Below, piece after piece: positions 11,067-21,294 of a stretch of DNA of 64,000 nucleotides. Location: assembly GCA_037176845.1 (NCBI GenBank), contig JAYKXP010000045.1, forward strand, positions 186,001-250,000. The letters are read 5' to 3'. Every line of letters begins with the position of its first letter. Within the stretch, counting starts at the first letter, position 1. The notes beneath the pieces were generated by a model that saw only the letters and a program-made list of their open reading frames with translations, made no database searches and was not told the DNA's origin. A program made the translations under genes and the position numbers. The stretch comes from Paramarasmius palmivorus. Taxonomy: Eukaryota > Basidiomycota > Agaricomycetes > Agaricales > Marasmiaceae.

Positions 11067-12172
11067 CTACCGATAGTAGTGCCACTTCGGAAAGTCTGCT
11101 ACTATGTGTTTAAGTCCTGATGCGCGCTGAGATACCCAGTTTACCGGCTCATTAGACATGGGTGGTTGACTGAAATGTAGAGAGATCCTAACAGCCTTGT
11201 TTATTCCTTCGAGGCTAGGTACCAATTCAGACTTGACCTGGTGGATAAACGCCCGTTGCACAGCTCGCAATAACCCAGGCCGGGACTGCCACCCAACGTT
11301 CAACACAGCATCAAATCGTTTCATGCAGTCATCCCATGATTCCTTGTATTGGGACTGCAGGGAGCATTCGTCAGCGTCAGGCTGCTCTTGCGCTGCTCAC
11401 TAGATAGGGAGAGCTACTCACCCATTTTATGTAGATATCTGGATAGTCTCTCATGTATTGAACGGCTTCCGGAATCGACAAGTTCATTGAGACGCGTGCC
11501 AGCATATCCACATCCTGAAGATCATCATGAGAGACCTTCCAGCAGAGGACACGTAGGGCATCGACTGGCGTTCTCTTCCCAAGTTTACTATGGTCACACA
11601 ACGTCAGTTACGCGAAGGTCAACTGATAACAATGACCCTACCTCATCGCAAAACTGCATGCCTTCATCGCTACGCGATTCCCATACTTGTCAGCTGCCCG
11701 AGCAAAAGCAAGCACGGTGTTTAGGCTCTCGAGTTCTAGAGCCGGGCGTTCGGTATTATGTGAGAACAGGAGAAGGAGCCGAGTAGTTGCAGCATCTTCT
11801 TCTACCGGAACATCTTCTGTTTCCAGAATGACCGAATCAGCCGAAGGAAAACTATCGTTATACAACTCGAGGTTCTTGGTATGGGTACCGAAACGACTAC
11901 CGTCTCTTGTTTTGAGGATAACGTCAACTGGGCGAGTACAAGCTGGGCCTGCGAGGCAGGTATTATTGTCAGATGCAGGGTAGTCATGGAGATGTAGATG
12001 ACGCACTCTTACACACGCCTTCCCAGTCAACCCGCTTCAATCTCCAAAGGACCGAAACTGCTCCAAGAACAACGGCGAGTCCGATCAGAAGTTTGGTCGT
12101 GAAGTCGAAGCTGAGGGCGACGGAGTCTGGGTTGGGCTGAAAGTCCCGGAGAAAAATGAATGAATTCATCAT
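11067..12172 (-). CDS. BTB/POZ protein B with N-terminal membrane anchor
   Basis: Start ATG at 12172 (MMNSFIFLRDF). Residues about 25-45 form one hydrophobic helix (LLIGLAVVLGAVSVLW) followed by basic LKRVDWEGVC, then an intron and the BTB domain: CTRPVDVILKTRDGSRFGTH, LLLLFSHNTERP, ADKYGNRVAMKACSFAM. Further exons read KLGKRTPVDALRVLCW, YMRDYPDIYIKW and SQYKESWDDCMKRFDAVLN to the TAG at 11067. The helix plus basic flank predicts a membrane-tethered BTB domain with the domain on the basic, probably cytosolic, side. Its last exon ends 32 bp from the convergent gene A. Paralog E has the same architecture. Confidence 0.8.
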
Positions 12173-12198
12173 TTCCGACCACAAGGCTTCAGAGACTT

Positions 12199-12208
12199 CT
12201 TATATATA
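12199..12208 (-). promoter_or_regulatory. TATA box of BTB gene B
   Basis: Minus-strand TATATATAAG about 27 bp upstream of the ATG. Just upstream is AATGATTAGCGCCGGTCAG, whose AATGATTAGCGCC core is conserved at the same place upstream of paralog E, so it may be a shared promoter element. Confidence 0.55.
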
Positions 12209-12389
12209 CTGACCGGCGCTAATCATTGTTCTTGAACTTTATTCGACGGTCAAAAGTAGAGCGCGAGCGCCAGAAGAGTAATAGTCCCAGTTGCGCGTCG
12301 ATTTTGTTGCAGGGCAGGTGCCATGAGAGGTAAGGCCGACATTCGTATTCGAAGAGCCTTGGAGAACGAAGTGAAGAAATTCAAGAAAT

Positions 12390-12435
12390 TAGGGTTAGGG
12401 TTGTGATATACCGGCTTCCAGACTAGGGTTAGGGT
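12390..12435 (+). repeat. Interstitial telomere-like TTAGGG pairs
   Basis: Two separate TTAGGGTTAGGG-like runs (near 12389-12401 and 12424-12435) occur 25 bp apart, and a single GGGTTAGGG near 15064. TTAGGG is the usual fungal telomere unit. The runs are only two units long. Confidence 0.5.
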
Positions 12436-12670
12436 CGTGCTCCTTGCAATCCATTTGCCAGCCATTATTCTCTCTCAAAAACCTTGGAAGAGACCTCCTA
12501 TCCAACAGAAGACCCTACATATGCGCTATTGGTGAAGATTACCAACATACCATCATGACATTCAAGCTTCAAGCTTAGCGCTTAAAGCTCAAATCACGAG
12601 AACTTGAACGCAAGTGACGGAACGACCTCACTTTGGGCGTGATGGGCGCACTGGCAGGATCCCCTCCAAG

Positions 12671-13024
12671 ATGACCGACATCGTGAGGATTGAAAATCAT
12701 GATTGGAGAGTGTGTAAAGGTGCATCTCTTACATTCTCCCGCCTCGATTTTTCATTTATCCTATGATTATCTTCAGTTCCGCATTGCACACGTCCAGTGG
12801 ATGTCCTGTTGCTCACAAAAGACGAAAAATGTTATGGCGCTCATTTAGATAATCTACGAGTGTTCAACGACGCTTTCCGAAACCCGTACTGCTTCTCTCT
12901 AAGCGCTTATAATCCTGACATCGTGATGGAATTGTTTGAAGCGGCTTCTCTGTATGAACATGTCCACAGAGCAGGCGTGCGAATCTGGCAATCTTGTGCG
13001 TTCCTCGCGACATCACAGATCTAA
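12671..13024 (+). pseudogene. Truncated, frameshifted BTB/POZ copy C
   Basis: Starts like a BTB paralog: ATG at 12671, exon 1 ending VCK, intron GTGCAT..TTCAG, then CTRPVDVLLLTKDEKCYGAH and DNLRVFNDAF. The whole middle of the domain, including the LLLLFSHN strand, is missing, and the text jumps to DIVMELFEAASLYEH. Downstream, bases that encode QACRSAIL in paralog D are present but out of frame (RAGVRIWQSC), and the ORF stops at 13022. The rest of the gene is absent. This is a decayed tandem copy. Confidence 0.7.
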
Positions 13025-13202
13025 CTTTGAACTCCATTTCGGTGAGTGAAAATTATTGTTTTCCTCCTAACTTGGTTTTCATATATTCCACAGATGTAGT
13101 TGTCACAAAGTTGTCATCGCTGCCACAAACTTCAGAATCAAATGTCCAAATCACGGGAACCAGCCAATTCGGGTGTAATGCATTGATGGGCGTCTAAGGG
13201 CG

Positions 13203-13210
13203 TATATAAA
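13203..13210 (+). promoter_or_regulatory. TATA box of BTB gene D
   Basis: TATATAAA lies 41 bp before the ATG at 13251, in the same position and context as the box of gene A. Confidence 0.6.
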
Positions 13211-13250
13211 CCGCACGCGTATCTGGCATTCGTGGGTCCAAACCTAAAGG

Positions 13251-14231
13251 ATGGCCGAAATAGAAGCCTGTGATTGGAGCGGAGTATGCAGAGGTGTGTT
13301 GCCATCCCTTCTAGTCGCACACCGATGATGTATCGCTCAAATAGCATTCAGCTCCTGATTGCAAACATCCAGTCGACGTTGTTCTGAAATCAAGCGATGG
13401 AAAACGTTACGGGGCTCATTTCGAAAATTTGTTCCGGTTCAATGGCCGCGCTATTGTTCCCCATCATGAATCTATACTATATGGGCGGGACACCCCCGTG
13501 GATGAAAGCGGTTATTCTATCCGCCTACTGCTCCTTTTCTCGCACAATACCGAGCACCCAGAATTGCGAACTTTCGATCTTGACCTCGTGCTTGATTTTC
13601 GTCAAACCGCCTTGAAATATGAGAACTGGCCAGCTGTTCAGGCGTGTAGATCTGCAATCTTGTACGTGCGTTTGATAACACAAGCTCTTCGATGGCAATG
13701 TAGCTAATAAACACTCGACTAGAGCCATTGGGAAACGATCTCCAACTGACGCCCTCCGTGTATTGCGCTACAAAGCATGTCAATTCGACGACGAGGAAAT
13801 CGATGATATAGCTCGTCGAACGATGAAGGTGTCTACTCAGCATGCAGCGGCATGGTTGAAGAACGATTCGGCCGTCTACATGACATGGGTATGTCCCTGT
13901 GCTGTGACTTGACTCCCGATTCATATCTCACGGAGCTCGACAGTATCAATATAAGATCAAATGGGAACGTAGCATGACCGAGTTTCGTGAACTTCTCGAT
14001 GCTGGCTCAAGGGAATACTTTTTCTTCAGCAAAAGCAATCTCTTATGGACGGCATTTCGTTCCGAAGTGGAAACAGAAGAGATACCTACGCTAGACGGCC
14101 TACAAAGAGCCGTAAAAGTAGTCAACCACCTAAATGAAGGGTCTTGGTACGGTTCGTTGAATAGGAGGCTCGTGAACGATCTCGAGTCGGTGGTGAAAGG
14201 TTTCCCTGTATGGCGTGACGTAGAAGGGTAA
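13251..14231 (+). CDS. BTB/POZ domain protein D (soluble type)
   Basis: Start MAEIEACDWSGVCR at 13251; intron GTGTGT..TTCAG to PDCKHPVDVVLKSSDGKRYG. The BTB domain continues through ESILYGRDTPVDES, LLLLFSHNTEHPEL and the LKYENWPAVQACRSAI helix. Exon 3 begins after ..GACTAG (AIGKRSPTDALRVLRYKA) and ends SAVYMTW; exon 4 begins after ..CGACAG (YQYKIKWERSMTEFRELLD) and ends FPVWRDVEG with TAA at 14229. This is the best-preserved soluble member and was used to judge the frames of A and C. It converges with gene E, just as A converges with B. Confidence 0.82.
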
Positions 14232-14250
14232 TATAAAATAGTCACTAAAG

Positions 14251-15397
14251 CTACATGTAATCTTCCCAGACTGGATATCCTACTACCACCTTTTTCAGCT
14301 CGCGTGCTCGCTGAGTTACCCAGTTGAGAGCTTCACTGCGACTTTCTGGATGACTAAAACACATCGAGAGTTTGAGCGCCCTATCTATCCCTTCCGAGCT
14401 CAGTACCGATTCTGATTTGATCTGACGAGTGAATGCCAATTGCACATCATACAATGTCACAGTATCGAAATTATATGGTGAAACGCCTACGGACAGCGTT
14501 GCGTTCACTTTCTCGCGTGCATTCATCCCATGCTTCCTTGTATTGGGACTAAAATGGGCACAGGTCTTAATCCATCATACTCCGCAAAGCTTAAGCGTCA
14601 TTGACACTCACCCAAACCATGTAGATACTCTTATACTCTCTCATGTACGGAACAGCCTCCAAAGCAGATAATTGCATCGAGAGGCGTGCTAGCGCATCTA
14701 CATCTTGATAATCATGTTGGGATACGTTGAAACAAAGGACGCGTAAAGCATTGGTAGGTGATTTTCTGCCGAGCGTACTATGTATGAATGCGCGAGGTTA
14801 GTGATCTTCTGATAGTCAATGAATCAGAACCCACCTCATCACAGAGGTACACGCTTTGAATGCTACGCGATTCTCGTACCGTTTGGCTACATGAGCAAGA
14901 GCAAGCACTGTGTCAAGACTCTCATGTTCTAGATTCGGACGGGTTGTGTTGTGTGAAAAGAGGAGGAGAAGTCGAACAGTCTCGGATGTTTGATCCAGCC
15001 TGATATTGGTGCAACCTCTATCGGTGCGCCTTCGGAACTGAGGAAATTTATCATTGTATAGTCCAAGGGTTAGGGTGTGAGCGCCGAATGTGCTGCCCTC
15101 TAGCGAAATGATGATAATGTCAACCGGATGGGTACAATAGGGACCTGAAGAGAGATGTGGTTGTTCATTTAAGAGTATTCAAATATTCATTGGTTACTCA
15201 CACCTGCAGGCACCTTCCCAGTCCACACGCTTTCGCTGACTGGGGACCGTCGTTAATGTATTCAATGTAAACCATCCTGCTCCAATAACAGCGATTCCGA
15301 GAAGAAGTTTGGTTGTAAAGCTGAACCTGCCAGTGATGGGGACGGGCTCCGGTACTGGTTTTGGTCGAGAGCCTAGGAAAGGGATAAAGGAATACAT
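14251..15397 (-). CDS. BTB/POZ protein E with N-terminal membrane anchor
   Basis: Start taken at ATG 15397 (MYSFIPFLGSRPKPVPEP). A hydrophobic helix follows (LLLGIAVIGAGWFTLNTL), then KRVDWEGACR, an intron, and the BTB domain: CTHPVDIIIISLEGSTFGAH, LLLLFSHNTTRPNLE, AKRYENRVAFKACTSVM. Later exons read TLGRKSPTNALRVLCF, YMREYKSIYMVW and SQYKEAWDECTREKVNATL, ending GYPVWEDYM and a TAG at 14251. Orthologous in layout to gene B. The stop lies only 20 bp from the stop of the convergent gene D. Confidence 0.8.
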
Positions 15398-15434
15398 GAG
15401 ATAGTGACGTTTCCATCGTTTCACGAGGCCTGGG

Positions 15435-15443
15435 CTTTTTATA
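15435..15443 (-). promoter_or_regulatory. TATA box of BTB gene E
   Basis: Minus-strand TATAAAAAG about 38 bp upstream of the ATG, preceded by AATGATTAGCGCCAGTTAAT, which matches the element upstream of gene B. Confidence 0.55.
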
Positions 15444-15751
15444 CAGATTAACTGGCGCTAATCATTACTCTTGAACCTTATCTGACGTGGGCGCCAGTGC
15501 CGAAGTTTCGAAGGAGTATGAGCGGTAAAGATGCATTTGTTGGATTTGGTTAAAATTGGCTCCAATAAGCATTCCTGGTGACACGGTATCGGTATCCTGT
15601 CTGAGTTGGTGATGAAACTCAAAGTACCTGGCGATTCCGTACGTATGTGTTTTGCGTGATGATGGTGGTTGGGTATTGAACACGGAGACTGCGCAAGATA
15701 CTCATACAGCCGTCAAAGGATGTGATACTTTAGTGAGGAAGATCTTGTCAG

Positions 15752-15845
15752 GTCACTTTGCCGGAGTGGTTAACGGGATCGCCTGCTATTACCCAAGCAT
15801 AGCGGTTGCTCTTTGAGCGCGTGTGTTCGAATCGCACAGGTGACG
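15752..15845 (+). tRNA. tRNA-Ser(GCU) with short intron, copy 2
   Basis: Plus-strand copy of the tRNA at 7542-7635. Acceptor GTCACTT / AGGTGAC, anticodon GCT in a loop interrupted by an intron (TTACCCAAGCAT region), long variable arm, T arm with TTCGAAT. A TTTTT Pol III terminator follows at 15849. Confidence 0.92.
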
Positions 15846-16692
15846 ACTTTTTGAAGTTTCTTACCTTTGCTATGGCCTCAGAGTTGCCAGCTATTGTGTT
15901 GGTCATGTCTAGTCATATGTATCCAATGTATTCTCACCGGCGAAAAAGTGCACTGTAAAGGGATCCCGGAAGGCTTACTTCAGGATCTCTTTTCTGCCGA
16001 ACAACAGCGGCATTTCTCTCTGACCACCACCATGTACGACATTCACAATGCCTTTTCGCCCCGAACTCGGGCACCTTAGCTGTCGGAAGAATAGTCTGAA
16101 GAGACCAGATTTCGCATGAAGCCCGGCTTCTTGTGCGTATCATCTGACCTTAACATGCTCCTTCAACGAGGCAACTTACGTTCTACACAGCTCTGACCAC
16201 ACAATGCCTTTCATTTCAAGATTTTTGGCACGAAAACAAGCCCCGAAAACGTGTTCAACCTTGTTGTTTCTGATGGAGAGGGACAGAGGCAGTGATAATT
16301 AGTCGGAAAAGCCGTATGTCAACCAGTTATCTTCAACGTTTTTCAAGCCAGTTCATTGTGATTACAGATAGACTTTGATTGGAAATGCATGGATGAAGGA
16401 AAGCGCCAATCTATTGTTGACTTTGTCTATCAAGCCGTAGGGTGCATAACCTGCTGCGTGCACGCCATGGCTATTCATTACGCTTGGGGTGGGAGTGACG
16501 ATATGAACATGCTCTATACTGCAGGTCTGCAGCACCCCCGACTCGATAAGAACCCTGGACCTGCGGAGACCAACTCTCTCATTCATTCCCACTCTTGACG
16601 TCGAACGTTGACTCGAACACTTTACCTTGACACACATCTATCTATAAACCTACCAATCCTTCTCTAAACCCAACACACCACCTATCCTCACC
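15846..16692. other. Intergenic, no convincing gene
   Basis: Short ORFs on both strands without family resemblance. The last 90 bp are pyrimidine/CACC-rich and end CACCATG at the start of the next gene, consistent with its 5' UTR. Confidence 0.4.
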
Positions 16693-19600
16693 ATGTCTGG
16701 CGACGAAAAGGATAAGAAGAAATCCTTCCGTTCCCGTATGGGCACTGTCATGCGACGTACCTCATCCATCGTCACACTCGGAGCAGTGAGTAGTCGACCT
16801 CATTCTCCCGAACCTTCACTCCCTCGACGAGCTTCTGTTGCGTCCACCTCCGACGTTAGCTCCATCCACAGTGGTAGTGGTCAACACAGCCAACGTCCCA
16901 GTATCGATGCCGCTGCTGCTGTTGCTGCAGTTCATACCACACCTCCGGGAGGCTCATCCGTACCTAGCCCTATCGCTGAATCGCCCATGCGTGAAGCAGC
17001 TGCGACTGACGACGAGGGGGCTCACAAACGTCAAGGAACAGGTGCAGTTCACCATACTTCACCCCTTGGACAGGGAGTCGTGACTTCCGAGGAGGTCGAT
17101 ACACCCCAGGCCGAAGCCGTACCTGAACCTAGTGATCCTCCAAAGATCTTTGAGTCACCTACAGGTCCAGGTGCCTTTGTCGATGAACCTGAGGAGATGT
17201 CTACAAAGTCGTTGAAGGAGAGTAGGAGCATTGAAAGCCTCCTCAAGCGAGCTCAGGATGCACCTCCTGCTGTTGAAGCAGCACCAGGACCTAGTTCTGT
17301 TCCTTCTCCTCCTAAGGAGCCGGAACAACCTGCAGAACCGGCACCTGCTCCAGCACCAGTCCCAGAGAAACAGAAAGAACCAGAGCAACTGGCCCCTTCT
17401 CACTCTCCCGAACTCAAGACTGCCGTCGACGAACCTTCCTATTTCGACATCGCCGCGCGAGACACTCCCCCTCGATACCAAACAGACTCTGAGTCTCTCC
17501 AGGAAGCCATCATTCGCAACACGATGGGAGAAACCGACGAAGAAATTTCCGAGGAAATCCTATCTTCGCAGACCACACCTAGACCTCATGGCCCTGCTGA
17601 TACGGAGAATGCGAACGTGTTTTATATTCCGCCTACGCCTGGCCTCGGTGTGATTGAGAAGAAGGTTGAGAAGAAGACGGAGGTTATTGTTTCGGCACCA
17701 GTGGCAGGACCTTCGATGCCTGAACCTCTCCGAATCGAAACTCAGGAAACGATCCGAGGTCCGGCAGCAGCTCCTCCAGAGATGCCCGTTCCGCAGCCTT
17801 CGGAAGAGTCAGCAGAGCCACCCCGGTCGAAGCCGATTCCCATACCGTCTTACAACGTTGCTGAACCACAAGCTGTTTGGGCTGTCAGCGTTAGCGGTAG
17901 TGATGGGAAGAAACACGTTCTGGATGATGATGAACATCGCAACCGAAGCGTTGGTATGAATGGATCTGCGTAAGTCTTCAATCTCTCCTCTGTCCGTCAA
18001 GAAAGCTAATTTGATATGTAGACGCTACGAAGATCCATTCGCTGACCCTGTTCCAGCATCTGTGACCGCTTATCCTGTGGAAGTTTCAATGCCTGCGTAT
18101 GTGCTCTTTTTTCGCGTCTCAAGTAGTACTAATATGTGTTCTTGTAGACCCAAATCTGCTCAGGAAGAACTCCGCGTGCATGCTCCAGAACGGCAACCGC
18201 CAGCCCCGGTTGTTGTTCTACCTCTTCCCGAGTTCAGCGAGGTCATTCCAAGACGGTCAATCCGAGAGGTACCTTCCGAAGCTACTCTCGGTCAAGGGCC
18301 TGGCGATAGTCATATTCGATTTGACGCTGCTGCCGATTATGAGTAAGTGCACCTTTTTCTCCGGCATTATTTGACGTCTAACGTGAATTGTAAACTCCAG
18401 CGAGAACCGACCTCTCCTCAACCGGCCTAGGTCTCCACCACCCCCACGTTCACCGCTCGATCCACATCCTCAAGGACACCATCATCACCACCATAACCCG
18501 CCTCACACTCCACGTAAACCACATGGAGGTTATCTCAACGTTGACACCACCCTTCATGCTCCAAGACTCAATATCTCACCTATGGCATCTCTCGGCGGTC
18601 CACCTGGTCCACCATCCGCATCAGGAGGACCACTCTTGCACCAGAAAGGCTGGATCGAATACGGATTACCAGATGGTGTGAGGTACTACGTTCACCCGAC
18701 TCTACGTGTCACCACCGACGTCGATCTTCGGGATGCGTATAAGCTAGGATTCATTACGAGCTTTTTGGAGTCTAGGGGAGAGGGTGCTCCACCTGGAACG
18801 GAGATGTGGTTGAGAGAAGGTGCGATGGATAAGAAGAGGAAGAAGAAATTATCAAAGGGCAAAGGAAAGGCAGAGGAAGATCTGTTTGTGCCTTTGGTGT
18901 ACTTGGTGGATCATAAGAAGCGTATGGTGACACCTGCTCTGGTGTTGGAAGGAGATGCTTCGGGTCGTGATAAGAAGGATATGGAAGATGGTATGTTTGA
19001 CTACATTGGTGATTTATAGTGCTAAATGTTTCTCTTTGCAGGCCTGGATATGGAGTACCGCTATTGGTCTTATATTGAAGATCACCCCGCTCACAATGCA
19101 TTGCCACTGAATGCACGCAGCGAGGCGATGGATGTCCTTACATGGTCTTGGACGGATCGTCTGCTACCTCCTCATGGCGCTGCCTCTTCACCTTTCACCC
19201 AAGAAGAGTGTACCGAGCTTAGCAACATGTTACGGTCATTTGGTGGTGCGCTTGAAACCTTTCGTTACTTTGTTCACTGTTGACTTTCATTCCCAGATCT
19301 ACACAGTGATTCAGGGATCAACACTGTGGTGCATACCCGTGTTGTTGCTCGTATCCTCATTCGAGTTGGTATGTCAAGATCTATTGCTATACCTCCGTTG
19401 CCAGTCTGACTCGTCATTTAGCTCAATGGCGTCAAGCGACTTTCCGACCCAACAAGGCTCTTCCTCAGGATGTGAGCAAGAACCACCGAACACCCGTCTT
19501 CAACAAAACTCTGCCATTCCGAAAACGTCTTCTCGACTTCCTCGTCTCGTGCGTTTGCCTCGGAGTCCCATACATCTTCTTCAACCGGATTCAACACCAC

Positions 19601-20338
19601 CGTTTGGACGAAGAAAGCGGAATGCTCCGCGGTGCTGGTCCCATGATGGTAATTGGTGCATGTACCTGCCTAGTGGTAAGTCTCTTCCTCCCAGCCATCC
19701 TCCCACCTCCCCCTTCCTCCTCGTCATGACTGGTTAAATCAACCTATCATTCACTTGTTCATGCGTCTGTTCCATCCAGGCCGCGATTGTCCTCAGCGCA
19801 TCGGTAACCTTTCTCTCCTTGCCAGGGCTGGACGCTATCGCGCGCGTTGCGGGCCTCATCGCAGTCCTACTTTCGACTTTTTCCATGGTTTCGACAATCG
19901 TTGCGGTATTCAAATATAAGTCTGATATGGAGAGGACGTGGCTTTCGTCCGCAGGTGGCATCGTGAATTATGGTGCGGTGGGGATGGGGCATGGGCATGA
20001 GTTTGGTGCGAGGAATATGTATGGTGTTGGTGGAGAGGGGTTGATGTTACACTCTGTGAGTTCATTTCAAAGGAAGGAATGTGTCTTTGATGCTGATGAT
20101 TCAATCGCAGAGACGTATAATGATTCTTTCGCTTCCCTTGACACTCCTCATTTACTCTATCATTGCATTCATTACCGGTGTCGTTCTCTACTCCTTCTTT
20201 GGCACCGTCACTGAAAACTCTCGGAGTGGTGCTATCCTTCATCACCATTTTGAGGGGTACACTCGTTGGTCTGTTGTTGGGGTTTTGGGAGGTCTCGTGG
20301 GTGTCCTCTTCACTGCGGTGCTGATGCTTCGAAGATGA
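16693..20338 (+). CDS. Large membrane protein with disordered N-terminus and WW-like segment
   Basis: Nine exons inferred: 16693-17969, 18022-18096, 18148-18342, 18401-18990, 19042-19242, 19297-19368, 19422-19675, 19780-20055, 20111-20338, about 1,050 residues. The first 550 residues are low-complexity, Pro/Ala/Glu/Ser-rich and start MSGDEKDKKKSFRSRMG. A His-run (GHHHHHHNPP) precedes a WW-like motif (KGWIEYGLPDGVRYYVHP, residues near 680) in which the second Trp is replaced. A conserved linker follows (DMEYRYWSYIEDHPAHN, EAMDVLTWSWTDRLLPP). The C-terminal third has several membrane helices (FLVSCVCLGVPYIFF, MMVIGACTCLVAAIVLSA, VAGLIAVLLSTFSMVS, then LLIYSIIAFITGVVLYSFF and VVGVLGGLVGVLFTAVLML). 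Such WW-plus-membrane proteins are widespread, uncharacterised agaricomycete genes. The reading frame is intact throughout. Confidence 0.85.
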
Positions 20339-21294
20339 ATCAGGGTGTCAAGTGGACTATTTATTTGACTTCATTTTCTTTCCTGTCCTTTGTGTTGTTT
20401 GTTGTTCCAGATTTCCTCTGTGTACCATTACCCCGTGTCATCGCCAGCTCCTCGCATCTTTCATCTCTATGATATGCACGTAATATGTTCACGTCTCCAT
20501 GATTCAAATATTCATTGATTGTACCCTTGTACTCTGGCTATTTACGTTTCCTGTATTTGCCCAACTCTATACAGATCGCCTTTGAAGCATCTAAGCTTCA
20601 ACCATGTATCTTCTCTCGCCTCAGTACGATCTGTGGACATCTAAACTGTAAGTTACTATATCGCCTACACCAAGCTGCTCAGCTCAGTCATGTTACTTGC
20701 GTTGGACACGAAAGATGTAGAGTTGGTAAATAAAATAACATACAACAATAATCTAAGAGTACAACGTCGTACATGAGAAGTACAAGACAGCGAACAAAAA
20801 AGTGCAGAAGTCCGAAAAGGCAAACATTAGCTCCCATTACAAGGGGGAAATGAGTAAGATAAGTAAGTATAGAGCTCAATAAGCATAAAGCTAGAAGAAC
20901 CCGGATTACGAGGTGCATCTGAAACGTAGCTCATGAAGGAACGGATCTTGGTGAAGTAGGATGGTCTGCGAAATGTAGTCGTCCGGAAGGACGCATCAGA
21001 AGGAAGAAGACGTAACGCGAGAGTTTGACGTGAGGCATGCGTGTTAAGTAGAGGAACGAAAGAAGAGATGAGAGACATTGGATGGAATGCACAGATGGAA
21101 AGGGATTGAGGGTATCGTGAGAAGGTAAACGCGTAAACACAGTTCGTAGCGGTGAAGGTATTGACAACATCATCGATAGCAATGAATAGAGCGGCGAAAA
21201 CAAGCGAACACATAGACAAGAAGATGAAGAAAGGCAGGGTTGGTGAATATATACAAGGGATCAGTAAAAACGGAGTGAGAAATTGGTGTCCCGT
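20339..21294. other. Intergenic / 3' regions of two convergent genes
   Basis: Lies between the stops of the membrane protein and the P450. A 130-codon minus-strand ORF (21219-20827) with a hydrophobic start is present but is Ser/Phe-rich and has no family resemblance; I do not call it. Confidence 0.4.

Noticed and set aside
20827..21219. 130-codon minus-strand ORF with hydrophobic start
   Set aside because: Ser/Phe/Leu-rich, no family resemblance, immediately downstream of the P450 where 3' UTR is expected.
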